Source of the DNA: JALWSI01 sp964569095 [NCBI: uncultured Aquificales bacterium] | GTDB lineage: Bacteria > Thermosulfidibacterota > Thermosulfidibacteria > Thermosulfidibacterales | Reading direction: 5' to 3' | NCBI GenBank assembly: GCA_964569095.1 | Contig: CAZMTB010000195.1 | Coordinates: forward strand, 1 to 16,576 | Length of the DNA stretch: 16,576 nt | In this document: positions 1 to 7,399 of the stretch, one piece after another | How the letters are laid out: every line of letters begins with the position of its first letter | How positions within the stretch are numbered: position 1 is the stretch's first letter | Made by a program: the position numbers and the translations under genes | Notes under the pieces: model-generated | The model's input: the letters and a program-made list of their open reading frames with translations, nothing else | Database searches by the model: none | What the model was told of the DNA's origin: nothing

Positions 1-89
1 GATCTCCGAAGGCAGTAAAAGAGGGACTCCACGCTGTTTTCCCTGCAATAATACACTCCCTGGATATTATGAGAGGCAAAGGACATTGA
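1..89 (+). CDS. C-terminal end of a MogA/MoaB-type molybdopterin adenylyltransferase (5' truncated)
   Basis: An open frame enters at the left edge (first full codon at 3) and stops with TGA at 87-89. The 28 residues begin SPKAVKEGLHAVFPAI and end LDIMRGKGH. This matches the usual tail of MogA/MoaB-family proteins, where a glycine-serine-proline turn is followed by a helix of the type KAVKE-LE-LP-HAL-LL-G. The family adenylylates molybdopterin before Mo insertion. Its stop codon overlaps the TTG start of the next gene (TTGA at 86-89), so the two are probably translationally coupled. Genes of this type are often found next to or fused with MOSC genes, which supports the call. Only the tail is visible, so the subfamily (MogA or MoaB) cannot be decided. 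Confidence 0.72.
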   Translation, partial: SPKAVKEGLHAVFPAIIHSLDIMRGKGH

Positions 90-526
90 ACCGAGGCAGG
101 GTGATTCATTTAGCCACAAGCGATAACCGAGGAGTGCCCAAGATAGCGGTGAACCGCATAGAACTACTTCCTAATTGGGGAGTGAAAGGAGACGCACACG
201 CCGGAGAATGGGACCGCCAAGTGAGTTTACTCGAGGTGGAACGCTTGGAGGAGCTGGAAAAGAAAGGAATAGATGTACAACCAGACCACCTCGCTGCGAA
301 CATTCTTGTAAAAGGAGCCGACCTTTCTAAAGTGAGATCAGGGGACGAGTTGAGAATTGGAAATGCCAGAATACGGGTTAGCCAAATAGGGAAGTTCTAT
401 CCTCCTGGTTCTCCTTGGCACAAAGAGGTACTCTCCCGTTTCGGCATTTTTGGCAAAGTTGTAGTGGGAGGAGAGGTTAAAGTGGATGATCCAGTAATCT
501 TAATCGTCGAACAACGAGCGAAATGA
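86..526 (+). CDS. MOSC domain protein lacking the conserved cysteine
   Basis: A 146-residue single-domain MOSC protein (MoCo sulfurase C-terminal fold). Recognisable features are the early segment with GVKGDAHAG (residues 32-40), the DNIL-like motif seen here as AANILV (70-75), SQIGK (99-103), and the terminal GIFGKVVVGGEVKVDD (120-135). MOSC domains are thought to bind Moco or carry sulfur on a conserved Cys in the GK-x-C-H-x-x-C segment. Here that segment reads GKFYPPGSPWH (102-112), and the whole protein has no cysteine. The start is TTG at 86, overlapping the previous stop, with AAAGGA upstream at 78-83. The end overlaps mobA by ATGA (523-526). The role is probably Moco handling; the exact function is unknown. 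Confidence 0.85.
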   Translation: MNRGRVIHLATSDNRGVPKIAVNRIELLPNWGVKGDAHAGEWDRQVSLLEVERLEELEKKGIDVQPDHLAANILVKGADLSKVRSGDELRIGNARIRVSQIGKFYPPGSPWHKEVLSRFGIFGKVVVGGEVKVDDPVILIVEQRAK

Positions 527-1125
527 AAAACGAGATATTAGGCGTGGGCATTTTAGCCGGCGGCAATAGCCGCCGCATGGGAAGAGACAAGGTTTCAATA
601 GAGATAGAAGGGAAAAGCCTACTAAGCATGGTTTTAGAAAAGGTGGAACCTTTGAAGATTCCCGTGAAAATACTCTCCGGCAAGCGCATCATCCCAAATA
701 TGGATTGCCTGTTGGACGAGGAAGGGGAAGGTCCCCTGGCAGGCCTTTTGGAGGGGTTAAAGATCTTCTCAAGGGTGTTGATCCTGCCGGTGGACATGCC
801 ATTTTTAAGTACCGACCTGCTCTCATTCCTCTTGCACCAGGAAGGTGGGCACGACATCCTGACCTGCCAGGTAAGAGATGCCCTTCAACCTCAAGTAGGG
901 GTCTATTCCAAAAGCTGCCTATCCTTTGCGAAGAAGAATCTGGCAAAGGGAGACTGCTCTCTAAAAGGCCTCTTAAGTACACCACTGATAGTCAAGGTGA
1001 TAAGAGAATCAGAGTTAACCATCTTCGGAGACCCGGAGCTCATGTTCCTAAACATAAACACCCCAGAAGACTTGGAAAAGGCAACAAATAAAATGAATAG
1101 GAGACCACGTTGCTACCAGCAATAG
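523..1125 (+). CDS. mobA: MobA, molybdenum cofactor guanylyltransferase
   Basis: 200 residues, the usual MobA length. It transfers GMP from GTP to Mo-molybdopterin to build the MGD cofactor of the DMSO-reductase enzyme family, in the cytoplasm. The nucleotide-binding signature LAGGNSRRMGRDK is at residues 11-23. GPLAGLLEGL (70-79), the metal-binding LPVDMPFL (88-95, Asp91) and the closing NINTPEDL (177-184) are all present. It starts at ATG 523 inside the last codons of the MOSC gene (ATGA overlap). Its 3' end overlaps mobB by 16 nt. Its DNA looks less GC-rich than mobB just downstream. The presence of MobA implies MGD-type enzymes elsewhere in the genome, such as formate dehydrogenase or polysulfide/thiosulfate reductase; that is inference. 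Confidence 0.93.
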   Translation: MKNEILGVGILAGGNSRRMGRDKVSIEIEGKSLLSMVLEKVEPLKIPVKILSGKRIIPNMDCLLDEEGEGPLAGLLEGLKIFSRVLILPVDMPFLSTDLLSFLLHQEGGHDILTCQVRDALQPQVGVYSKSCLSFAKKNLAKGDCSLKGLLSTPLIVKVIRESELTIFGDPELMFLNINTPEDLEKATNKMNRRPRCYQQ

Positions 1126-1751
1126 CCTTCACCGGTTTTCACAATGCGGGTAAGACCACTCTGGTGAGAAGAGTGGTGACTACCCTGCGGGCCAGGGGGT
1201 ACAGGATTGGGGTGGTAAAGTCCACCAAGGAACGGGATCTCGTCCAGGAGCCTCCTGGCAAGGATACGGCCCTTTACCGGGGGGACGGAGTGGAGGATGT
1301 GGTGCTTCTGGAGCCTGGCAGGGCCGTGTGTTTCCGGGAGGATGCCCCTTCCCTGGAGGCTGTGGTCTTCGACCTCCTGGGGCGTTGTCACCTGGTAGTG
1401 TGCGAAGGTTTCAAGGGCAGCTCCCTGCCCAAAATCGAGGTGGTAGCGGATTCCTCTGCCCTTTCCCGGCTCGGGGAGAGAAAGAACCTCCTGGCGGTGG
1501 TTTGGAGGGAGCCCGTGGAGGGTTTCCGGACTTTCGGCCCCCATCAGATCGAGGAACTGGCGGATTTCATAGAAGAGACCTTCCTGGGTGAGGGATGGGC
1601 GGCCCTCTGGGTGAACGGCCGGCCCGTGGCCATGAAGCCCTTCGTGGAGAGGACCGTGGCCACCACGGTGGCGGCCCTGGTGGGCAACCTCAAAGGAGGG
1701 GAGGGGGCCCGTACCGTGGAGCTGAAGATCAGGCTCCCTGGGGAGGGGTGA
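1110..1751 (+). CDS. mobB: MobB-type GTP-binding protein with C-terminal extension
   Basis: 213 residues. MobB is a P-loop GTPase that assists MobA in MGD formation. The N-terminal P-loop is GFHNAGKTT (residues 9-17), followed by YRIGVVKST (31-39) and the diagnostic EGFKGSSLPKIEV (99-111). The start is TTG at 1110, with AGGAG at 1099-1103 six bases upstream; it lies inside the mobA 3' end. After about residue 160 comes an extra segment (WVNGRPVAMKPFVERTVA onward) that is not part of the minimal MobB fold; similar tails occur in MobB proteins of sulfate-reducer-like bacteria, from memory. The gene is strikingly GC-rich compared with mobA. It converges on moeA, with 5 nt between stop codons. 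Confidence 0.9.
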   Translation: MLPAIAFTGFHNAGKTTLVRRVVTTLRARGYRIGVVKSTKERDLVQEPPGKDTALYRGDGVEDVVLLEPGRAVCFREDAPSLEAVVFDLLGRCHLVVCEGFKGSSLPKIEVVADSSALSRLGERKNLLAVVWREPVEGFRTFGPHQIEELADFIEETFLGEGWAALWVNGRPVAMKPFVERTVATTVAALVGNLKGGEGARTVELKIRLPGEG

Positions 1752-1770
1752 GGGTTTCACCACCCCTTTT
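1744..1770 (+). terminator. Hairpin with short T run at the convergent mobB/moeA stops
   Basis: AGGGGTG (1744-1750) pairs with CACCCCT (1761-1767) around a 10-nt loop, and the T run is TTTT (1767-1770). It covers the mobB stop codon (1749-1751) and, in the loop, the moeA stop (1757-1759). It reads as an intrinsic terminator for the + strand transcript. The T run is short, so activity is a guess. No separate terminator is seen for moeA on the - strand. Confidence 0.45.
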
Positions 1771-2965
1771 CCAGTACCAGCACCTCTACGGTTTGTCCCC
1801 GTTCCACCACCTCCACCTCCTCGGGCAGGATGGCTAATCCCTGGCACAGGGCCGAGGAGAGGTAGTTGGAGGTGAGCTGGGAGCCGGCGCTTCGGGCTAC
1901 CAGGGTTTTTCCTTGGCGTTCCAGGTTCACCCTGATGAAATAGACCCTGTCCTTTCGGGATTTGAAGGGTTCTCCAGCCAGGGCCGGCAGGGTGGATGGC
2001 AGGGGCCTGAGTTCCCCCTTCATTTTTCTTACCCCGGGCAGCAGATAGACCAAGGCGTTCACCAGGGTGGCCGAGGGGTATCCTGGAAGGCCGAAAAAGA
2101 TGGTGGATCCCCTGGTGCCAAAGGCCAGGGGATGGCCGGGCTTGATGTTGGTGGAGGTGATGTGGAGCTTCACCCCCAGGGTCTCCAGCACCCACCTCAG
2201 ATGGTCGTACTTTCCCCGGGAGACGGCCCCCGTGGTGACCACCAGGGGGTAGCGGTCCAGGGCCTCTCCCAGTTCCTTCCTCAGTATATCCGGGTCGTCG
2301 GGGAGGATGCCCAGGTAGTCCACTTCCACCCCTTCTCCCTTGAGGAGCCCCTCCACTATGTAGCGGTTGGTGTTGTAGAGCATGCCCTGTTGCCAGGGTT
2401 CCCCCGGCTCCAGCAGTTCGTTTCCCGTGGCCATGAGGGCCACCCTGGGCCTTTCGAACACCTTCACCCGCTTCGCGCCTACCGAGGCCAAGAGGGCCAC
2501 CTTGCGGAAGTCCAGGGTGGTGCCCGGGGAGAGGAGGATTTGGCCCCGGGCCAGGTCTTGTCCCTTGAGGTTTATGAGTTCCCCTGGTTCCACCCTTCTG
2601 TTGATGGTTATCCTGTCCCCCTCCTCTACCACCTCTTCCACCTTCACCACGGCGTCAGCCCCGGGAGGAATGGGGCCTCCCGTGGTTACCAGCACCCCTT
2701 CTCCCGGTCCCACTGGCGGGGGATGGGTGCAGCCGGCGGGGGCTTCTCCCACCACCTTCAGGGTCGCGGGGGGATTCCAGGTGGAAGAGGCCATGAGGGC
2801 GTATCCGTCCATGGCGGAGGTGTCTGTGGGGGGAAGGTCCAGGGGAGAAGGGACCTCCTGGGCCAGCACCCGGTTGAGGGCCTCTTCCAGGGGGACCTCC
2901 GTGGTGCCCTGGGGGCGGGCCAGGGCCAGAATCACCTCCTGGGCTTCTCTGAATTTCTTCTTCAT
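1757..2965 (-). CDS. moeA: MoeA, molybdopterin molybdenumtransferase
   Basis: 402 residues from ATG at 2965, the usual MoeA size. MoeA inserts molybdate into adenylylated molybdopterin. Motifs in order: PPTDTSAMDGYA (residues 45-56), TTGGPIPPGADAVV (94-107), ALMATGNEL (176-184), TTGAVSRGKYD (244-254), IKPGHPLAFG (274-283) and GLPGYPSATLV (292-302). A longer frame runs up to 3169 in the same phase, but it lies inside the upstream gene and looks unlike MoeA. The ATG at 2965 lies 5 nt after that gene's stop and has a purine-rich AAGGGG upstream, so it is preferred. It is the last gene of the modABC transcript. GG-V/M-S is GAVS here and GLPGNP is GLPGYP; both are modest departures. Confidence 0.93.
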   Translation of the reverse strand: MKKKFREAQEVILALARPQGTTEVPLEEALNRVLAQEVPSPLDLPPTDTSAMDGYALMASSTWNPPATLKVVGEAPAGCTHPPPVGPGEGVLVTTGGPIPPGADAVVKVEEVVEEGDRITINRRVEPGELINLKGQDLARGQILLSPGTTLDFRKVALLASVGAKRVKVFERPRVALMATGNELLEPGEPWQQGMLYNTNRYIVEGLLKGEGVEVDYLGILPDDPDILRKELGEALDRYPLVVTTGAVSRGKYDHLRWVLETLGVKLHITSTNIKPGHPLAFGTRGSTIFFGLPGYPSATLVNALVYLLPGVRKMKGELRPLPSTLPALAGEPFKSRKDRVYFIRVNLERQGKTLVARSAGSQLTSNYLSSALCQGLAILPEEVEVVERGQTVEVLVLEKGW

Positions 2966-2970
2966 CTTTT

Positions 2971-3996
2971 CTACCCCTTTCCGAAGGGACATACGGGGAA
3001 GACACAGATGTTGCACCGGTGGCACAGTCCCCCGTGGCTCCTGGCCACCACCTCTTCCCTGGTGATGATGTCTCCCACCAGGAGACGGGGCAGCCACACG
3101 TCCAGGGCTGTGGCCTGGAAGAAGAGGGCGGCAGCGGGGACGGCCACTATGGGCTTGCCTTCTATCCATCCCATGGTGAGCATGTTGCCTGGCTGGATGG
3201 GATTGCCCCGGATGAAGGGCCGGGCTCCTGCCTCTTTTATGGCCCTGTAGGTCACATCGTCGGGGTCCACCGAGGTGCCTCCCGTGAGGAGGACCATGTC
3301 GTACTTGGCCGTGAAGTCCAGGATGGCCCTTTTTATGGATTCAAGGTCGTCGGGTAGGACGGTCTTCTCTTCTATGTTTGCCAGATAGTACCGGAGTTTG
3401 GGCAGGAGGCGGGCGTGGAACCTGTCCTGGATCCTTCCCTTGTAGATCTCGGTGCCCGTGATGATGAGCCCCACCCTTTTGGGGATGAAGGGTACCACCC
3501 GGATGATGCCTTTGGGGCCGGCGATCCTTGCCGCTTCTTCAACCTCTCTCCGGGGGGCGGTGAGGGATATGATGCGCACGGCGGCCAGGGTGTCCCCCTC
3601 CTTCACGGGAAGGTGGGTATGGACGGTGGGACACGAGGGTTCCCCCACCCTGTTGAAGGCCATCAGCCTCTCTACGTCTATCTTCACCACGCCGAAGACC
3701 CTGGAGTAGATGGAGATCTTGCCCTCGGTGGGGCTCTCGTCCCGGTAGGTGTTCTCACCCATGAGGGCGTCGGCCAGGATGACGGCGGCTTCGTCTTCAT
3801 GGATCTCGTGGGGTTCCAGCTCCAGGACGTAGACATACTCCTTTCCCAGGTCCTTCAGCCTCTCCACATCCTGGGAGGTGATGATGTGTCCTTTCTTGAA
3901 GGCGGGGCCTTTGAACCCCCTGTCGGGGTCCACCTGGGTTACATCGTGGACCAGGACCTTTCCCACGGCTTCTTCCACGGGAATCTTCCTCTTCAT
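2971..3996 (-). CDS. Molybdopterin-binding (MoaB/MogA-like) domain protein with Cys-rich tail
   Basis: 341 residues. The second half resembles the MoCF-biosynthesis (MoaB/MogA/CinA-like) fold: [19 protein letters not shown] (about 176-194), [14 protein letters not shown] (about 235-248), and a family-typical [10 protein letters not shown] segment. The N-terminal half ([18 protein letters not shown] at the start) looks like a lead-in domain of the same protein family. The extreme C-terminus has Cys325, Cys328, Cys331 and Cys336 (C-x2-C-x2-C-x4-C), ending CPFGKG; this could hold zinc or an iron-sulfur cluster. The start is ATG at 3996, overlapping the modC stop by 4 nt. It sits between modC and moeA, so a role in Mo delivery, Moco handling or Mo sensing is likely. 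The precise function of this family is not known to me. Confidence 0.82.
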   Translation of the reverse strand: MKRKIPVEEAVGKVLVHDVTQVDPDRGFKGPAFKKGHIITSQDVERLKDLGKEYVYVLELEPHEIHEDEAAVILADALMGENTYRDESPTEGKISIYSRVFGVVKIDVERLMAFNRVGEPSCPTVHTHLPVKEGDTLAAVRIISLTAPRREVEEAARIAGPKGIIRVVPFIPKRVGLIITGTEIYKGRIQDRFHARLLPKLRYYLANIEEKTVLPDDLESIKRAILDFTAKYDMVLLTGGTSVDPDDVTYRAIKEAGARPFIRGNPIQPGNMLTMGWIEGKPIVAVPAAALFFQATALDVWLPRLLVGDIITREEVVARSHGGLCHRCNICVFPVCPFGKG

Positions 3997-5057
3997 TCCC
4001 CCTCTCCCTCGAATACGGTTATGCTTTCTATGGATAGCATGAACTGGGCCTCCCGCCCAGGCTCCAGGATGAAGTTGGGCAGAAGGGTTTTCTGGACCTT
4101 GAGTTCCAGGGGCGCCCCCGGATTGAGAACCAGAATGACGAAGTCTCCCCTTTCTGTCAGGGACTCCAGGGGGGCCCGGAACCGGAAAGAGGGTGTCTTC
4201 CGGGTGGGGGCCAGGGCCAGGGGATGGACCAGGGCTACGGCCTGGTCTCCCGGCTTGAGCCTTCCTCCCGAGGCGTCCCTCCCCCAGAGGGTCTGGCCTT
4301 GGGGGAGGCGGAGTTTCAGGGTTTCTCCTTTCTCCAGGCCCGTCACCGTGGCGGGGAGAAAGTTCCTGTGGCCCAGGAGCCTGGCGGCCTGGATGTGGCG
4401 GGGCCGGTGGTATACCAGGTTGGGAGGGCCCTCCTGGACCACCTTGCCCTGGTGATACAGGACCAGGTGTTGGGCCAGGCGGAAGACCTCTTCCAGGTCG
4501 TGGGTCACCAGGATGGCAGGTATGGAGAAGGAGTCCACGGTTCTTTCGAGTTCCCTGTACATGTGTTCTTTGAGGCCGGAGTGGAGGGCGGAAAAAGGTT
4601 CATCCAGTAGGAGAACGGTGGGGTTGATGGCCAGGGCCCGGGCCAGGGCCACCCTTTGCTTCTCTCCCCCCGAAAGCTGGTGGGGATACTGGGAGGCCAA
4701 GTGGGCTATCTGGAAGGTTTCCAGGAGCCTTGTAGCCCTGGCCCTGTCTCCTCCAGGTATGCCGTAGGCCACATTGTCCAGCACCGTCATGTGGGGGAAG
4801 AGGGCGAATTCCTGGAAGAGGAGCCCTACCTTTCTTTTCTGGGGAGGCAGGTTTATGCCCTTTTCCCCGTGGTAGAAGAGGGTGGACCCTACCCTGATGA
4901 TTCCCCCGTCGGGTTCCATAAGCCCCGCTATGGCCTGGAGGGTGAGGCTCTTGCCTGAGCCCGAGGGGCCGAAGAGGGCGGTTATGGGGGCCTTGGAGGA
5001 CCATTGGACTTCCATGGAGAAGCCCTTGAGGGCCTTGTGGATTTCCACCTCCATCAC
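3993..5057 (-). CDS. modC: ModC, molybdate ABC transporter ATPase
   Basis: 354 residues. This is the ATPase that powers molybdate import with ModB and ModA. Walker A GPSGSGKS is at residues 30-37, the Q-loop Gln at 82, the ABC signature LSGGEKQR at 128-135, Walker B VLLLDEP at 148-154, and the H-loop His186 in LVTHDLEE. After about residue 230 a C-terminal MOP/TOBE-like region follows ([19 protein letters not shown], then a second part to the end), as expected for ModC. It could in principle serve tungstate or sulfate, but the gene neighbours favour molybdate. The start may be GTG at 5057 (AGGAG 9 nt upstream) or the next codon, ATG at 5054; both overlap the modB stop. Confidence 0.92.
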   Translation of the reverse strand: MMEVEIHKALKGFSMEVQWSSKAPITALFGPSGSGKSLTLQAIAGLMEPDGGIIRVGSTLFYHGEKGINLPPQKRKVGLLFQEFALFPHMTVLDNVAYGIPGGDRARATRLLETFQIAHLASQYPHQLSGGEKQRVALARALAINPTVLLLDEPFSALHSGLKEHMYRELERTVDSFSIPAILVTHDLEEVFRLAQHLVLYHQGKVVQEGPPNLVYHRPRHIQAARLLGHRNFLPATVTGLEKGETLKLRLPQGQTLWGRDASGGRLKPGDQAVALVHPLALAPTRKTPSFRFRAPLESLTERGDFVILVLNPGAPLELKVQKTLLPNFILEPGREAQFMLSIESITVFEGEGE

Positions 5058-5737
5058 CAGGGCGAGCTCCTGTGACCCAGCCGGTTTACCGAGTATATGA
5101 CGGCCAGGGACATCAGGGTGGTGATCAATACCAGGATGTTGGCCCTGTAGAACTGGGCCGAGGAGACGGCACTGTAGATCTCCAGGGGAATGGTGTTGGT
5201 TTTGAAAGGGATGTTGCCTGCCAGCATTAGGGTGGCGCCGAACTCGCCCATGGCTCTCGCAAAGGCCACCACCACTCCGGCCACTATGCCTCCCCGGGCC
5301 AGGGGCAGGATGACCTTGAAGAAAGTGGTGCCGGATCCCTTTCCCAGGGTGTAGGAGGCCATGATGAGCCTGGGATCCACGGACTCCATGGCGGCCTTGG
5401 CGCTCTTCACCATGAGGGGAAGGGCGGCTACAGATGAGGCCACCACGGCGGCGTACCAGGTGAAGAGTAGGGAGAAACCTCCCAGCTTGTAGAGGAGGCT
5501 TCCCACGGGACCATGGCGCCCAAAGAGCAGGAGCAGCAGGTAGCCCGTAACCGTGGGAGGGAATACCAGGGGCAGGGTGACGAGGGTGTCCAGGATGTGC
5601 TTGCCGGGGAATTCCCGATAGGCCAGGAGATAGGCCAGGGGAAGCCCTGTCAGGGTTACCACCCCGGTTGCGGTGAAGGCCACTTTGAAGGAGAGGACGA
5701 TGGAAAACAGGGCCTGGGGATCCATGGGAACCTTCAT
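5054..5737 (-). CDS. modB: ModB, molybdate ABC transporter permease
   Basis: 227 residues, a typical ModB length, with about five hydrophobic helices: residues ~12-38, 47-72, 88-110, 148-170 and 200-220. The cytoplasmic coupling loop of binding-protein-dependent permeases lies around residues 126-145 ([20 protein letters not shown]). [15 protein letters not shown] (160-174) is characteristic of the ModB/CysT group. It forms the membrane channel for molybdate. The start is ATG at 5737, with GGAGG about 9 nt upstream; it overlaps the modA stop by 4 nt. Its own stop overlaps modC. Confidence 0.93.
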   Translation of the reverse strand: MKVPMDPQALFSIVLSFKVAFTATGVVTLTGLPLAYLLAYREFPGKHILDTLVTLPLVFPPTVTGYLLLLLFGRHGPVGSLLYKLGGFSLLFTWYAAVVASSVAALPLMVKSAKAAMESVDPRLIMASYTLGKGSGTTFFKVILPLARGGIVAGVVVAFARAMGEFGATLMLAGNIPFKTNTIPLEIYSAVSSAQFYRANILVLITTLMSLAVIYSVNRLGHRSSPW

Positions 5738-6495
5738 GGCTGTTTCCTCCCGGGGGGCGGGCTGAACCCGTATTTCAGGAACACCTTAGTGGCTTGGGTA
5801 GAGGAGAGGAATCTCTCCAGGGCCCTGGCCTGGTCTGGGTGGGTGGTGCCTTTCACCACGGCCATCCAGTAGGTGATGGGGGAGTGGAGGGAGGGTGGTA
5901 TCCTGGCCACCAGTTTCAGTCGGTCCTGGAAGGTGACATAGTCCGAGTAGTAGATGATGCCTGCATCGGCATTACCCGTCATGAGCCAGGTTACCGCCTG
6001 GCCGGCATGGTTGGCCAGGATGATGCGGGGAACCAGCTTCTTCCAAAGGCCCAGGGCTTCCAGGGCCTCTTTGGCGTAAAGCCCGAAGGGGGCGAAGTGG
6101 TAGTCTCCTATCACAAGCCTGCTTACACTGGTCAGGTCTTTTAAGGAGGAGAGGGGAGAGCCCGGAGGGGCAGCCAGAACCAGGGAGTTGGAGAGGAGGT
6201 TCACCCTGGTGGAGGGTATTATAAGTCCCGCTTTTTCCAGCCGATCCATCCATCGGGTAGAGGCCGAGATGAAGATGTCCACGGGGGCCCCCTTCTCTAT
6301 CTGGAGGGCCAGGCGACCCGAGGAAGCGGCGTTTATTCTCACTTTCATCCCCTTCTCTTCCTGGTATCTCCTGGCCAGGAGGGTGACGGGGGTTCTCAGG
6401 CTCATGCAGGTGGAGACCATAATTTGAGCCTGAACCTTCCCAGAGAAAAGAGCAACAAACAATACCATAGAGGCCAAACCAACTTTGATTCCCAC
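5734..6495 (-). CDS. modA: ModA, periplasmic molybdate-binding protein
   Basis: 253 residues. It begins with a signal peptide: a basic start, a hydrophobic stretch (residues 6-18), then KVQAQ with cleavage likely after Ala23. The mature part carries ModA-like features: an early anion-binding stretch [10 protein letters not shown] (28-37), [22 protein letters not shown] (the ModA signature, about 58-79), and [11 protein letters not shown] (about 176-186). It captures molybdate outside the membrane and hands it to ModBC. The start is GTG at 6495, with a GGGAG 10 nt upstream on the - strand. It is the first gene of the five-gene - strand operon. The tip of the binding signature differs from the common A-A-S-L, so tungstate is possible, but I see no decisive residue. 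Confidence 0.9.
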   Translation of the reverse strand: MGIKVGLASMVLFVALFSGKVQAQIMVSTCMSLRTPVTLLARRYQEEKGMKVRINAASSGRLALQIEKGAPVDIFISASTRWMDRLEKAGLIIPSTRVNLLSNSLVLAAPPGSPLSSLKDLTSVSRLVIGDYHFAPFGLYAKEALEALGLWKKLVPRIILANHAGQAVTWLMTGNADAGIIYYSDYVTFQDRLKLVARIPPSLHSPITYWMAVVKGTTHPDQARALERFLSSTQATKVFLKYGFSPPPGRKQP

Positions 6496-6721
6496 CTCTA
6501 AATCACTCCCAATTCACCAAAGTTCCGAGGTCCCTCGCCAGGGATTAAGCTAAAACATCAGGTTCAGTTGAGCAACTCGAGCTTGAATACTCTCAAACAT
6601 TATGGGCATTAGCAAGAAACCCAAATTTTTTAGACTTTTTCGCCCCAGGCCCCTTGACACCGAGTCAGTTAGACAATAGATTCTCTAAACGAGAAAAATT
6701 ACTATTATTGGAAGGTGATTG
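6496..6721. other. Divergent intergenic region between modA and perR
   Basis: 226 bp, visibly AT-richer than the flanks, separating two divergent operons. The perR side has a clear promoter. On the modA side I could not find a convincing -35/-10 pair or a ModE-type palindrome. A short inverted repeat TCCCT-CGCC-AGGGA (6531-6544) would form a small hairpin in the modA leader. I see no small gene here. Confidence 0.7.
6654..6682 (+). promoter_or_regulatory. Promoter of the perR operon
   Basis: TTGACA (6654-6659), 17-nt spacer, then TAGATT (6677-6682), a good sigma-70-type promoter. Two short inverted repeats overlap the -10: TTAGA (6669-6673) with TCTAA (6684-6688), and TTCTC (6681-6685) with GAGAA (6691-6695). 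Either could be an operator, for example for PerR autoregulation, though neither matches the Bacillus PerR box well. Confidence 0.65.
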
Positions 6722-7123
6722 ATGAGAAAATCTCAGCAGCGAGAGGCAATTTTGGAGACCATACGGGGAATGAGAACCCATCCCACTGCAGACGAAGTCT
6801 ATGTAGAGGTTAAGAAAAAAATGCCCAACATCAGTCTGGGTACCGTCTATCGAAACCTCGAACTTCTGGCCTCCATGGGCGAGATAAAGAAACTGGAGGT
6901 AGCAGGCAAGAAGATGAGGTTCGATGGAGGAATACATCCCCACCCCCACATAATATGCATACGATGTGGAAAGGTGGAAGACTATCCCCTAACCAACTTC
7001 CCTGAGATCAAAGAGGGTTTAGACCCGGACACCGGGTACACGATACTGGAATGCGCAATAAACATATTGGGCATCTGTCCCCAGTGCTCCCGGGAGATGA
7101 ACAGCAAAAACTGCGACGCCTGA
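6722..7123 (+). CDS. perR: PerR-type peroxide-sensing Fur-family repressor
   Basis: 133 residues from ATG at 6722. GGAAGG (6710-6715) is 6 nt upstream, which fits better than the TTG one codon earlier. The winged-helix DNA-binding domain covers residues 1-75 (RTHPTADEVY, then SLGTVYRNLELL), and a dimerisation domain follows. Structural zinc ligands are C79-x2-C82 and C119-x2-C122. The five regulatory metal ligands known from Bacillus PerR all have counterparts: His20 (H37), Asp68 (D85), His74 (H91), His76 (H93) and Asp87 (D104). The two Asp residues favour PerR over Fur. Metal-catalysed oxidation of the His ligands by peroxide would release DNA. It leads a peroxide-defence operon, which agrees with this role. 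Confidence 0.88.
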   Translation: MRKSQQREAILETIRGMRTHPTADEVYVEVKKKMPNISLGTVYRNLELLASMGEIKKLEVAGKKMRFDGGIHPHPHIICIRCGKVEDYPLTNFPEIKEGLDPDTGYTILECAINILGICPQCSREMNSKNCDA

Positions 7124-7135
7124 AGGAGGTGAACC

Positions 7136-7375
7136 ATGGCTTGCAAGAAGAAGGCTCAGAACCAGGCAGAAGGGTTGAGTGAGGCTCAGAAGAAAATCCT
7201 GGCCGCGTTGAACGATTTGGGCAAACCATTGGCCCCCAAGCAGATAGCAGAAGCAGTAGGGATGGAGTCTAAAGAGGTGAGCGCCAACATTAAGGTGCTG
7301 AAGAAACTCGGGTACGTGGATAGTCCCGTGAGGTGCAAGTACGCCATCACAGAAGATGGGAAGAGCCATCTGTAA
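7136..7375 (+). CDS. Small winged-helix regulator with two cysteines
   Basis: 79 residues, basic and cytoplasmic. The pattern is a single winged-helix domain: helix LSEAQKKILAALN (14-26), then PLAPKQIAEAV (31-41) and the likely recognition helix SKEVSANIKVLKKLGY (45-60), then a wing with KYAITEDGKSHL (68-79). It resembles MarR/TrmB/ArsR-like minimal domains, but I do not recognise a named family. The two cysteines are Cys3 and Cys67, the latter in the wing, so thiol-based redox sensing or metal binding is conceivable. An excellent GGAGG (7126-7130) precedes ATG 7136. It is 12 nt after perR and 24 nt before rubrerythrin, so it should be co-expressed with both. DNA binding is inferred from the fold only. 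Confidence 0.75.
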   Translation: MACKKKAQNQAEGLSEAQKKILAALNDLGKPLAPKQIAEAVGMESKEVSANIKVLKKLGYVDSPVRCKYAITEDGKSHL

Positions 7376-7399
7376 AAAGCAAAGAGAAGGAGGAAAACA

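Noticed and set aside
2966-3169. N-terminal extension of moeA up to 3169
   Set aside because: These codons are an out-of-phase reading of the upstream molybdopterin-binding gene and look nothing like MoeA. The ATG at 2965 gives the normal length and the right spacing.
1913-3250. Long + strand open frame opposite moeA
   Set aside because: Shadow of GC-rich coding on the other strand. It is rich in Gly/His/Gln with no domain or starting signal, while moeA in the same place has full motifs.
3415-4455. Long + strand open frame opposite the molybdopterin-binding and modC genes
   Set aside because: Runs across the border of two well-supported - strand genes and has low-complexity content; a mirror frame.
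6496-6650. ModE operator or Moco riboswitch upstream of modA
   Set aside because: No ModE-like palindrome and no multi-stem leader were visible; only a 5-bp hairpin (6531-6544).
6697-6711. Possible PerR box (ATTACTATTATT) in the perR leader
   Set aside because: Too many mismatches to the TTATAAT-N-ATTATAA consensus and downstream of the -10; mentioned only as a candidate for footprinting.
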